Shown: positions 52,120-61,963, numbered from the stretch's first letter. The stretch is DNA of 64,000 bases from Pelagophyceae sp. CCMP2097 (GCA_026770575.1 MU657282.1:1-64000); one strand, 5' to 3'. Program-made: numbers and translations. Notes: a model not told the origin generated them from the letters alone.

Positions 52120-54893
52120 CTACGGCCACCAGAACGAGACGGAGAAGCTGACCTCGCGCGACCTGTGGAGGTTCGGGCGTCAGGATCGCCGGCCTCGCAG
52201 CAATGCGGGCGAAGGAATATGGCAATGCGGGCGAGGGACGCGGGTTGCTCGCTCGACGTAGTGCCAGACGTGCGGCGGGATGTAGAGCATCTCGCCGGCC
52301 TCGAGGATCGTCTCCGTGTACGGCGCGCGCCTAGACACGCCGTCGAGGGAAGGTCTTCCGGGTCTGGCAGTAAGAACGCACGCGAAGAGCGGGTGCTTGG
52401 CCGCGTCGACGTGGTCAATGTCGACCACCTCGCTCGAGATCTAAAAGGCAAGATCCGAGGCCGCGCCATTCGGATGCGTCCGAGGCCGCGCCGGGGGATG
52501 CGCGGGGCGCACCGCGTGGACGTCGCCCTCGGCGCGTGCGTAGAGGCGGTGCGCGTGCTCGCGCGCGTAGAGCCGGACGTACTTTGAGCCTGGGTGTCAC
52601 GTCGAGCTTCGATCGATGAAAGAGACCTTCTCTCTGAGCAGTGTCACTTTGTCTCGAGCCACGATGTTCCTCAGACGCGGCCCCTCGCCGACGACCTGGC
52701 AGAGCAGGTTGTGGTAGCGGTCGTGGTGCAGCGGCGAGAGCGTGCCGCGCGGGCCGAACCAGGCGTTGAGCGTCGGCGGCTGCGCCTCTTCGCCCGGCGA
52801 AGCGGCCGCGCAGTACGGGGGCACGGCCACGTCCGCGCGGAGCGCCGGGATCTGATCAAACAGCGCGTGCTGCGCCAGATACGCCTTGGCCCGCAAGGGC
52901 GCGGCGCCGTCCCTCGGCGCGGACGCCTCGAGCACGTCGTCACGAATGAATTCGGCGAAGGTGCACAGTTGCTCCGTCCACTCGTCGTCCAGGTAGTGCT
53001 TCCCGCGCTCGACGGGCACGACGCGATGGCCTGCGACGGCCTCGAGGTACGCCGCGTTGCGCCAGCAGCGGCCGCCGTGGAGCGCGGGCCAGTTAGATAA
53101 AGCGCCCGTGATCTTGGCGGCCGCGGCGGTGTCAAAGCAATGCTTTTGAAACTCGGCCACCGACGGCCGCGCCAGCACGGCGATCAGGTTCGCCGCGCAC
53201 ACCTGGCGCTCCGCCGCGTCGAGGCCCGCTGGGCGCTCGATCCACCGCGACGACACCAAGCCCGGCGGCCGCCGCAACCTAGTCGCAAAATCGCATATGA
53301 GCCGCCCGAATCATCGCAGCCTCTCCATGTAACTCTTGAGCAAGCGGGGCACGTTGCACGCGAGCGGTCGAAAACGGAGGCTCACGCGGTGCGTTCGAGG
53401 GCGTCGACGAAGCGAAGCAGGGCGCGGCGGTGCGTGCCGTTGTCGAGCATGAGCGCCAAGTCGACGACGCGCACGGCGGCGAGGCCGCGGGCCCGCGCGC
53501 CGCCGTCGCCGGGCGCGGCCACGACGCAGGTCGCGATGCGGAACGCGCTCACCGCGTAGAGCTCGCGCCAGTGCGCGCCCACGGCGCGCCAGTGCGTCTC
53601 GGGGTCGTGCAGCCGTTTCCACGCGACCTGCGTGTTATCGTGAAGCGTCAAGGTGGACGCGAGGCAACCACGACTCACGTCCGCGACGGCGCGCCACGCG
53701 TCTGCAGCGCCGGCCCAATCCTCTGCGACGCTGAGGCGCACCGCACGCGCGAGGAGCGCGGCGACGCCGTCGGCCTCGGCGGCGCACGCGGTGGTCGTTG
53801 CCGCCGCGAGGCGCGGCGCGAACGACGCCAGGCGCTCGAGGAGCGCGTCGCCGCCGTCCGCGGCATCCGCGTCGCCGCCGTCTACGGTGTTGTACTTCCG
53901 CCGCTTCACAGCGGCGCCGCTGTCGTCGCGCGCGTCAGCTTCGCGGGCGTCGTCTTCGCCACGGGCGTCGGTGCACTCGATGGCGAGGCGGAGGACGGGT
54001 CCGTTTGGCGCCGACGTGATGGGCTCAGAAGAGAATTGCGCGTAGTAGGCCCGCCGCGCCAGCCGCGTCGCGTTCGGCCCGGACCGGTGCGCGCAGTCGC
54101 TCCGCAGCGCCACGACGTCGCCGGCGGCGCACTCCAAAGCGACCTCGCCGCCTGGGGAGTCGGAGCGCACCACGAGGCAGCCTAGTCGCACGACGTCGCA
54201 AGACGCCTCTTAGTGGTCCAAAGTGCGTGGCAAGCGACTTTTGAAGCTCCCATGAACCCCGACGCACCGTTGGCCGCGTGCGCGTCGTCGAGCGCGACCC
54301 AGCAGGACATGTACGGCCCGGCCGGCTGCGCGAGGCACGACTGGAGCTGTTCATCCGCGTCGACGTGCCACTTGAACTCAATTTCCGACAGCGGCGGCTT
54401 CACGACGAAGTGCTCGTTGAAGAGCCAGACTCGATCGACGCCGAGCTCGGCGCGCGCGAGGCGCGCGAGCGTCACGAAGAGCGCGCGGCCCACGTCCGCA
54501 GTCGGCCGCGGCCTCCGAACCACCTAGGCATCCCGGCGTCCCGGCGACGCTCGCACCACCGATGGTATACGCCTCGGAAAGGACGGCGTCGGGCGCATTC
54601 TGAATATCATCATCTTAGTATGTTACGACTGTCCGCTGGGCCGCGGGGGATATTATCCGCCCGCGGGCGCGCTGATCGCAACAGGGCGTCTCGGGGGCAC
54701 CGACCTCGTAGGCGGCCCTGGACCGGCGCCAGGTCTCGTCGTCGTCGGCGAGGTGTGCGGGTCCGAGCGGCTCGAGAACGCAGCCGTTGTCAAAGTTCGG
54801 CGGGTCGTCGCGCGCGAGCGCCTCCGCCTCGCTTCGCAGCGCGGCGAGCTCGATCGCGGCGACGCCGCCGTGGATGACGCGGTAGGGTCCCAT
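52120..54893 (-). CDS. phytanoyl-CoA-dioxygenase / KDM8 (JMJD5) fusion protein
   Basis: Minus-strand exons 54893-54705, 54523-54268, 54181-53386, 53278-52689, 52589-52513, from 52440, and 52162-52120. The first part is a PhyH-type oxygenase (VWLFNEHFVVKPPLSEIEFK, His-x-Asp in WHVDADEQL, distal His in DCAHRSGPN). Then, inside one unbroken exon, come a basic KRRKYN linker and the helical N-terminal domain of KDM8 (WKRLHDPETHWRAVGAHWRE). The JmjC domain follows: YLAQHALFDQIPALRADVAV, NAWFGPRGTLSPLHHDRYHN with His-x-Asp, distal His in YIPPHVWHYV, and ending SFSVSFWWP. KDM8 is a 2OG hydroxylase or protease acting on arginine or histones. Two introns use GC donors (52687-52688 and 52251-52252). Confidence 0.82.
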
Positions 54894-55045
54894 TACTTGT
54901 TCTTGCTCGTCTCGAGGGCGGCGGTGTTGCCCATCTTGGGCTTCTTCATCGCTTGCATGACCCAAAAGGAGAGCGCGGCGACGTGCGCCAGGACGAGGCC
55001 CACCACGGCGAACGCGACCGACGCGGGGATGTCGAACAGCGCCAT
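54893..55045 (-). CDS. 50-residue single-span membrane protein overlapping the PhyH-KDM8 start
   Basis: ATG at 55045-55043 and TAA at 54895-54893, encoding MALFDIPASVAFAVVGLVLA, a helix continuing HVAALSFWVMQ, then a basic tail MKKPKMGN. One transmembrane segment is predicted. Its stop and the next gene's ATG share one base (TAATG). Either a shared transcript uses termination-reinitiation, or the two have separate transcripts. The family is unknown; size and layout resemble small subunits of ER or organelle membrane complexes. Confidence 0.55.
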   Translation of the reverse strand: MALFDIPASVAFAVVGLVLAHVAALSFWVMQAMKKPKMGNTAALETSKNK

Positions 55046-55251
55046 GGCTGCCAGCGGACGTGCGAGACGCGCGGGGGCGCACGGAGGGAGAGCGAGTTCT
55101 GCGGTACTAGGAATTCCTATCGGCGAAGCTATATTTTTTTCGGGCTTCTAACTACCGTCGCCGCGGCAGAAAGCCACGCCGACGCGCCGGCGGCGGCCGT
55201 GGAGACGGCGCGGGTGCCAAGTCCCCGTCTCAAATCAGAGATATCGATATA

Positions 55252-55745
55252 TATTATTACAAGAGCGCGCCGGAGGCACACGGAGGACCCGAAGGATACA
55301 GCCAAATCCCATTGCAATGCCCACGTAAATAATTGAAATTANNNNNNNNNNNNNNNNNNNNNNNNNNNNNNNNNNNNNNNNNNNNNNNNNNNNNNNNNNN
55401 NNNNNNNNNNNNNNNNNNNNNNNNNNNNNNNNNNNNNNNNNNNNNNNNNNNNNNNNNNNNNNNNNNNNNNNNNNNNNNNNNNNNNNNNNNNNNNNNNNNN
55501 NNNNNNNNNNNNNNNNNNNNNNNNNNNNNNNNNNNNNNNNNNNNNNNNNNNNNNNNNNNNNNNNNNNNNNNTTTTTCTTCCCAAAGGTGGAACCTCGGAT
55601 TTGCTGGGCGACAGACAGACGGACAGACGGACGGACAGACAGACATAATTGCCCCTGGTAATCCTTCAATCAAAGGACCCGAAGGGCCCTTGCCGTAAAC
55701 TGACGTTGAATAAACGGCAAGGACCCTTCGGGTCCTCAATTATCG
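55252..55745 (-). repeat. dispersed repeat A spanning assembly gap 2
   Basis: Left flank 55252-55341 is almost identical to 14612-14699. Right flank 55572-55745 includes a GACA/GACG microsatellite (55603-55647), GTAATCCTTCAATCAAAGGA, and a strong hairpin. In the hairpin GGACCCGAAGGG and CCTTGCCGT pair with ACGGCAAGG and ACCCTTCGGGTCC across an 18-base loop (about 55676-55737). Confidence 0.8.
55342..55571. other. assembly gap (230 N)
   Basis: Run of undetermined bases. Confidence 0.99.
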
Positions 55746-55952
55746 ACCGGTAATTCTCGGCGGATGACGATAGGCACCGACTGGAGCGGCCGCCCCGCGC
55801 GCGCCTGGCGGGGCTCGTCCGGTAGAGACGGGGGCGGGGCGAACGATCACGCACAATCTACTAGTCCGAAAATTTAACAAAACATTCCGATTCGTTTTGG
55901 AACAAAAAATCTCGTCGTCAGCGCTCGCGTCTCCTCCAGTCCTCGTCGAGCG

Positions 55953-56642
55953 ATGGCGCCTCTCCTGCAAGCGACGGCCGCGCTGCTCTCGGCCTTCGCC
56001 GCGGCGGCCGCGGTCACGGTCGCCACCGCGCCGGCGCAGTCCTCTGTCGTCCTCACGGACGAGACGTACGCGGCGGCGACGCTCGGCAAGACGCTCTTCG
56101 TCAAGTTCTACGCGCCGTGGTGCGGCCACTGCAAGGCGCTCGCGCCGGCGTGGGAGGAGCTCGCCACCGCGTTTGCTGGCGACGCGCTGAAGCTCATCGC
56201 CGAGGTCGACTGCGACGCGAGCAAGGACCTGTGCGAGAAGCACGGCGTCAGCGGCTTCCCCTCGCTCAAGTACGGCGCGCCGCACGACCTGCGCGAGTAC
56301 GACGGCGGCCGTGAAACCGAGGACTTGGTCAAGTTTGCCACCGACGACCTCGTCGCAGCGTGCTCGATCATGAACTTGGACGCGTGCGACGCCGCGACGA
56401 AGCTCCGCATCGCCGGCTGGCAGGCCGCCAAGGCCAAGGACCTCGCCGCCCTGATCGCCGCCGGCGACGCCGACATCGCGGCTGCCACGGCCCACTACAC
56501 CGCGGAGTTCGACAAGCTCAAGGCCACTTACCAGGCTTTCGACAAGACTAAGCTCGAGAAGATCGACGCCGCCATGAAGGACGGCCTCGCCTCGCTCCAG
56601 TACATCGAGAAGAATGTCAACGCCACCGCCGCCGCCGTTTAA
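55953..56642 (+). CDS. single-thioredoxin-domain PDI-like protein
   Basis: Single exon of 229 residues. An Ala-rich signal peptide ends near residue 25. One thioredoxin fold follows with the active site YAPWCGHCKALAPAWEELA and cis-Pro loop VSGFPSLKYG. The C-terminal 90 residues are helical (AHYTAEFDKLKATYQAFDKT), like the D domain of ERp38/ERp29-type PDIs. No KDEL-type ER signal ends the protein. It may be secreted, plastid-bound, or kept in the ER by a partner. The CGHC site implies disulfide isomerase or oxidase activity. Confidence 0.88.
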   Translation: MAPLLQATAALLSAFAAAAAVTVATAPAQSSVVLTDETYAAATLGKTLFVKFYAPWCGHCKALAPAWEELATAFAGDALKLIAEVDCDASKDLCEKHGVSGFPSLKYGAPHDLREYDGGRETEDLVKFATDDLVAACSIMNLDACDAATKLRIAGWQAAKAKDLAALIAAGDADIAAATAHYTAEFDKLKATYQAFDKTKLEKIDAAMKDGLASLQYIEKNVNATAAAV

Positions 56643-56956
56643 GAAGGCCACCGCTGCCGCTTAAGCTTGAGGCGAGGCACCGCAAATGCAATAACTGCCT
56701 ACAATTCTAACGCACATTCCTTTATGGGGACACGAGGATCGTCCCCCACATATCCGCCTTGCCGGCACGTCACGTCACGGTCGGACTCGGAGACGGTATC
56801 GATATCGTCTGGATATTTTAGCGACATTTACTTTATTTTAGCGCACCTTGTTCGGCGCGGGCCTCCGTGATGAGGCGCGCCTCGTCTGCGGTCCGAGGAG
56901 CGACACCCTTCTCTTGAGGGAGAGGCTTGAGGACGAGAAGCCGCCAGCTTTCTCCA
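56643..56956. other. spacer between PDI-like and RDM1-like genes
   Basis: Relatively AT-rich between 56690 and 56840. No gene recognised. Confidence 0.5.
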
Positions 56957-58049
56957 ATGAGTCAGCGGTACTACGAAGATGTCCGGTTCCAAGCTCCCGA
57001 GGAAACGACGTTGAAACTGGAAAACGTCCCGGCAACCGTGGGCTTCGACGAGCTGCGCAAGATGGTGCGTCGTCGTCGTCCGCCACTCGCCACGTGGTAG
57101 ACGTCGGAAACGTCGGAGTGAACCCCCAATCGCAGCTTCGCAAGTTCGGCGCGATCCAATCGTCGCGGGTGCAGCGCAGCAAGTTCGGCACGCTCTACAT
57201 CAGATACTACACCGTCGCCTCCGCAGAGAGAGCCGTGCGTCACATGTCTTGGAGACGTACGCGAGGCTGTGGCTCTGCGACGAAGCAACGTTTCCAGGCC
57301 CGAGAACTGCACGGCGTTTCGATCCACGGCGTGCCGATGATGACTTCGATCAAGAAAGCACACGCGTCGGCCGAGATCAAGTTCAAGTTTGTGGACGCTC
57401 TCGAGTTCGCCAACTCCATGTTCGGCTTCAACGGCTGGTACGTATCCCGCCCCTTGTTTGCATGCCGTGAACATCCTCCGCGGCTGCGGAGCCTCTGCGG
57501 AGGAGCCGTGTCATTCCCGTGGGTGGATGGCTTGCACAGGACGAGCAGCGTCATCTCCGTCACGCTGACGCGCATGACCAAGCAAGCAGACGAGACGTTC
57601 GACGTCGAGCACACCGCCGTCGTCGGCCTGTGCTTCAAGTGCGCGCCCGGCCTCGAGTTCGTCGCGCGGGGATCGATGGCCAAGACGGTGAGCATCCCCG
57701 CGTGGTGTCCCGGCACGAAATCGACGACGGGCCCGCTCGCGTCGTAGGCCAAGCGCGACGACGCAATCGCCGGTTCCAAAAAGGCCGCCATCTCCAACGC
57801 CGTCCTTCGAGGCTTGTCTTCGCTCGTGCGTGGCGCCGAGTCTCCGCGGGGGGGTCGGATCCCGCCCCGACGCTCAATGCGCAGGTGCTCCGAGTCACGC
57901 GCAGCGGCCGCTGCGTCTCGCTCCGCGCCGAGGGCGGCGCCGCCGGCTCGCAGCCGCCGGACGAACCGACCGGCCCGTCGCGGGCGCACCGCGAGCTCAA
58001 GCGGCGGCCCCCGAGGAGCCTCGCGAACCGGCGCGACGAGCGGGCGTGA
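56957..58049 (+). CDS. RDM1: RAD52-motif protein 1-like
   Basis: Six exons keep one frame: 56957-57064, 57136-57234, 57298-57437, 57540-57687, 57748-57825 and 57885-58049 (245 residues). An RRM comes first: TLKLENVPATVGFDELRKML, LYIRYYTVASAERAARELHG. The RD motif follows: IKFKFVDALEFANSMFGFNG, the shared signature of RDM1 and RAD52. The C-terminal AKRDDAIAGSKKAAISNAVL matches the RDM1 C-terminus. RDM1 binds nucleic acids and has been linked to cisplatin response and homologous recombination in vertebrates. Finding it in an alga is unusual. Ends 50 bases from the convergent DOT1-like gene. Confidence 0.78.
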
Positions 58050-58099
58050 CATGGAGATTAGTGGTCTAAATGACTGCCTTGTGAATGTTTCGCCCGTCC

Positions 58100-59362
58100 T
58101 TAGGGACTACTGGGCGCCTCGGCCTCGTGCACGGTCTCTGCCTGCTTTTGGTGGATGAAGACGAGGCAGTCGGAGCCGTCGCAGGCGAGGATTGACGTAT
58201 CGACGACGTCAAAACCCGAACCCTCGGGCAGCTGCGCCGTGATGGTGACGACCTGCGCACACCGTGATGCTGCGGCGCGGGGTATACTGCGGCGCGGCGT
58301 CGACTGGAAAGACACGGGATGCGTGCAAAGCGCCCCGGGCGCATGCCGGCGAGCCGCGGGAGCACGGCAGCGACGGTCTCCGCCTCGAGCGACGCGGCGT
58401 GCAGCAGCACGACGTCGGCGTCGGAAACGTCGTAGCCGCGCATGTCCTCTCTTCGAAAGGAGACCTTCGGCATGGGCCGTTTCGGCAGCACCGCGGCAGC
58501 CTCGAGCGGCGACGCCTCGGCGCCCTCCTCGGGCTCGTCGGGGTCCTACGTCCCCAAAGTCCGATGCGGACGGCCCAGATGCCGCGGTGAAGCGTACTCA
58601 GGAACGCGGTGCCTCTCTTCGATTCGGGCGACCGAGTTTGCGCGCCACGCACCCCCGGGAACAGAAGCTTGCGCGCCCGCGCCTCGTACTCCTTTTGCAG
58701 CTCGAGCGAAAGCTCGTAGAGCCCTTCGAGGCACTCGACGCCGACGGCCCTGGCGAAGGCGTGGCTCAGGACCTACGGCGCACTCGGTAAATGCGGCCCT
58801 CTGTCCGCCCCGTCGGGCGCGACGGCGCGGACGCACGGCGGCGATGCACGCCTTGCCCATGCCCGCGCCGAGGTCGACGAATACGCCGCCGGCTCTCTGG
58901 AGCACGCCGCCGCCGCTGTGGCCTTCGCCAGGCCGGCCGAAGGCGAGGCGGATCTTCCGGATGGACTCGTACACCTACCGATCGACTCGTACAGCGTGCT
59001 CTTCCAAAACGATGGCGCGTGCCTCACGGCGAGGAAGCCGCATTCGGCGTAGCGCAGGTTGGCGTCGTCGGTGAGCTGGAGGTCGCGGCGCTCTTTTAGA
59101 GAGACCGCAGCCCCGACGCGCGAGTCGCCGAGCTCGCCGAGGAGGTCATTGTACACCTGCTCCAGCTCCCGCGCCTCCTGCCGCGGAAAAGACGTCACGG
59201 GATCGCCGCGGGGCGGCGGACGCGCCGAAGCGGGACGCCGCGACGCGCATAGTTGACGTTGGACTTGCGCCGCACGAGCTTCGGCTTGGCGGGACTCCTC
59301 GCCGGGGTGTCGCGGCCGACCCTCTTCGGCGTCGAAGGCAGCGACGAACGCTTCGGCAGCAT
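58100..59362 (-). CDS. DOT1-like SAM-dependent methyltransferase
   Basis: Minus-strand exons 59362-59258, from 59177, one ending 58837, 58772-58653, from 58545, and a last one ending 58100. The basic N-terminus (MLPKRSSLPSTPKRVGRDTP) suggests a nuclear protein. The core has GVFVDLGAGMGKACIAA (SAM motif I), VLSHAFARAVGVECLEGLYE (motif II acidic residue), MRGYDVSDADVVLLHAASLE and VVTITAQLPEGSGFDVV. These follow the DOT1 H3K79-methyltransferase fold, in a short form common in stramenopiles. A 20-base near-duplication at 58957-58992 blurs the exon 2-3 junction. The histone target is inferred. Confidence 0.68.
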
Positions 59363-59787
59363 CGCAGCCCGCCGCCGCGCCCGCCCCCAGAGGCCTTTAT
59401 GTTCCAGAAAGTGTCGTCGTTGGGGGAACCCAGTCCGAACGATGGACGTGCGGGAGGACCGCCGTCCAGGGGAACCGTGAGCGAAGGACGAGAGGGACCG
59501 TCGGGGATCTCTTTTTCTTCAACGCCTTTGCGATCGCTGAAAATGTTTGTGTTTAGCGAAGGATTCTCTAAGGCCGGGTGTAAACGCACACGGTATCCTC
59601 GCTTCTCGAGTGCCGCGGGGGCGATATCACCCAATAGATCTAAGAAAAGGTGTTTTCGACTGTGCGTGCAGAACTCGCTTTCCAGGAACGTTCCTGTCTC
59701 TCTCTCCAAGGAAGCTCCGACCACCACGGGATTTTCCCAGGAAACTTGAAGACCCGACGTCCCGACGGAACTCCGACGGCGGTGTTC
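59363..59787. other. divergent spacer, nothing recognised
   Basis: Promoter region between the DOT1-like gene and the gene at 59788; no defined element seen. Confidence 0.45.
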
Positions 59788-60324
59788 ATGATGCTCAGTC
59801 GACTCGGGCGGCGGGCCCTCGGCAGTGTCGAGGCGTTGGCGCGGGCGCGGCCGTCTGCGGCGCGGCGCTCTTATTACGGCGAGGCGCTGAAAGAGGAGTG
59901 CGGCGGCGACACGGGCATCGCCTGTTCGACGGATCCAGTCGTCTTCGACAAGGCCGTCGCGGCGTGGGCCCTCCCCGTTACGGCGAACCCGGCCCAGCCC
60001 GACGAGGCGCCACCGCCGCGCGCGCGCAGACGCGCAAACGCCGACGTGGCCGCGGCCGCCGACGTTTTCGCGGCCGCGACGGCGTCCGCGGACCTCGCCG
60101 CGGGCGCGCCGGCGGCCGCGCCCGACCAGAGCGCGGCGCTGCTCCGCCGCCTCGTGCAGTCGGGCGCGCTGCAATATTCAGAAGTCGGCGACAAACCAGA
60201 AGAGTCGCTCGCCGCGCAACGCCTCGTCGCGTGCGTCGTTGGCGCGGCCGACGACGCGGCCGCCGGCAACTGCTTCGCCGACGCCGGCCTCCCCAAAGCC
60301 ACCCCGCCCCGGGAAGTAAGCTAA
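59788..60324 (+). CDS. unrecognised protein with a mitochondrial-type presequence
   Basis: 178 residues from the first Met. MMLSRLGRRALGSVEALARA is Arg-rich and amphipathic, followed by RPSAARRSYYG, a plausible mitochondrial cleavage region. The remainder is Ala-rich and helical (LLRRLVQSGALQYSEVG). There are two Cys in EECGGDTGIAC. No family recognised. It converges with the EEP nuclease gene 82 bases downstream. Confidence 0.5.
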   Translation: MMLSRLGRRALGSVEALARARPSAARRSYYGEALKEECGGDTGIACSTDPVVFDKAVAAWALPVTANPAQPDEAPPPRARRRANADVAAAADVFAAATASADLAAGAPAAAPDQSAALLRRLVQSGALQYSEVGDKPEESLAAQRLVACVVGAADDAAAGNCFADAGLPKATPPREVS

Positions 60325-60406
60325 CAATTTTGTGCCGCAATTCGAGCATCAGTTCCAAAGGCCGGGCTGTCGTCCCCTCGAAGCTCGTTCGTTAAAAACA
60401 ATCGCC

Positions 60407-61804
60407 TCACTTCTTGACGAGGCTGAGGCTGGCTGCGATCATGACGTGGTCCGAGGGTTGCTTCGCGTCAGGAAACGGTTTTTCGAGGTCGACGCTGGCC
60501 CGCGCGGGAAGCGCCTTTACCGCGTCGACCTTCCAGTCGCCCTGCGAGCAGAAGATGTAGTCTAGGGTCTCGATGAACGTCTCCGTCTGGAACTTGTTAA
60601 AGGCAAAGTTTGTAAAATCCGGCTCCTTGCCGTCCTTTTTGCAATAAGCAGACTCGAGCGGGGCGCACGTCGCGGTGAAATCGTGCAGCACGTCGGGCCG
60701 CGGCGGCAGCGCGTACGCCTTGAACTCGTCGCCCAGCGCGCCGGACGTGAGCAGGCGGTAGGAAGCGTCAAAAGGCTTGATGTTGAAATCGCCCGCGAGG
60801 ACGTGCGGCAGGCCGCCGGCGACCTTGGCCGTGCGGGCCGCGGCCAGAGCGGCATGGATGACCATGACGCGCTCCTTGTCCACGCTCCCGAAGAGGCAGG
60901 GCATATGGTAGCACGAGACGACGAACTGCTGCGCGTTCGGAGCCTTGAGCTTCACCGACACCAAAACGTTGTGCTTCCGCGACGCCTCGTGCCACGTGTC
61001 AAACGCAGGGCGCGGCGACTCGAGCGGCGCCGTCGCCGCGCGGAACATGTTGCGCGCGCGCTGCACCAGCGCCGCCCACTTCGGCCAGGAAGGCGGCTCC
61101 GGCCGAGGGGGGCGCGACCACGGCGCAGAGGGCAAGTTGTCGGCCAGGCGGCACTGGTCGATCTCAACAGTCTCGTACGTCCTAGTTTGCGAGATGACGG
61201 GGTCTTTGCGCCTCCTCAAACGTACCTCGGCCAGGCCATTGCGACGCCCATGTAGCCGTTGAACGCGACGCCGTAGAGGCCCGTGGTGAACTCGTAGCCG
61301 CGCTGCGAAAAGTAGATTTGCAGCGGGCCCGCCCAGTCGCGCGAGACCTCTTGCAGCGCGATGACCGAGCCGGCGGCCACCTCGGCCTCGAGCTGCTCCA
61401 TCACGCGCTCCAGGCGCGTCTGCGGGTCGAGGTTCTCCGGCGCGCACTTGGAAAAGTACCCCGGCTCCGCGAGGTGTGAAGAAAGCACGTTGTACGTGGC
61501 GACGCGCACTTTGAGCGCGGCCTCGGTCGACGCCGCCGCGCCGCTCGTCGCGAGCGCGCCGAACGACGCCGTCAACGCCAGCGCCTGGCCGCGGTAGTTC
61601 GACGCGGGCCTCGCGGTTGCGATCACCCAACATAGCGTGCCTGCAGTAGCAGGCGGGACTCACGGCGGCGGTGCGGGCCCCTTTTTGCTGGATCGGCCGA
61701 GCAACGTGCGGCAGCGTCGACGTGCAACGGACAAAGGCGCTGCCGCGGCGCGGCGCCCACGCGCCGCCGAGCACCAGCAACGGCAGCCGCCGGCCCATGA
61801 GCAT
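60407..61804 (-). CDS. endonuclease/exonuclease/phosphatase (CCR4-type) nuclease with organelle leader
   Basis: Minus-strand exons: first from 61804 (MLMGRRLPLLVLGGAWAP, ending at a GTGAGT donor near 61663), a middle exon ending 61226, and 61181-60407 after a 44-nt intron. The first junction is unresolved. EEP motifs: VRVATYNVLSSHL, IALQEVSRDW (metal-binding Glu), LAGDFNIKPFDASY, and LDYIFC with the C-terminal QPSDHVMIAASL. These give the Asp/His catalytic set of CCR4/Nocturnin/2'-phosphodiesterase enzymes. The leader contains RRGSAFVRC, an SAF-type plastid cleavage site, so an organellar deadenylase or 2',5'-phosphodiesterase is possible. Confidence 0.75.
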   Translation of the reverse strand: MLMGRRLPLLVLGGAWAPRRGSAFVRCTSTLPHVARPIQQKGARTAAVSPACYCRHAMLGDRNREARVELPRPGAGVDGVVRRARDERRGGVDRGRAQSARRHVQRAFFTPRGAGVLFQVRAGEPRPADAPGARDGAARGRGGRRLGHRAARGLARLGGPAANLLFAARLRVHHGPLRRRVQRLHGRRNGLAEVRLRRRKDPVISQTRTYETVEIDQCRLADNLPSAPWSRPPRPEPPSWPKWAALVQRARNMFRAATAPLESPRPAFDTWHEASRKHNVLVSVKLKAPNAQQFVVSCYHMPCLFGSVDKERVMVIHAALAAARTAKVAGGLPHVLAGDFNIKPFDASYRLLTSGALGDEFKAYALPPRPDVLHDFTATCAPLESAYCKKDGKEPDFTNFAFNKFQTETFIETLDYIFCSQGDWKVDAVKALPARASVDLEKPFPDAKQPSDHVMIAASLSLVKK

Positions 61805-61963
61805 CCTGCGGCGCGGCGGCGATTTGGAGTCTTGTGATCGCCGATCGTGGAAGAGTAAACTTTTCGGCGAGTAGGCTCCTCGAGTCCGAGCGCCGAGTCG
61901 GTCGAGTCCCGGGAAGACTCAGTTGTCAACGGAGTCGAAGTTTTCACCGGAGGCTCGACGGTG

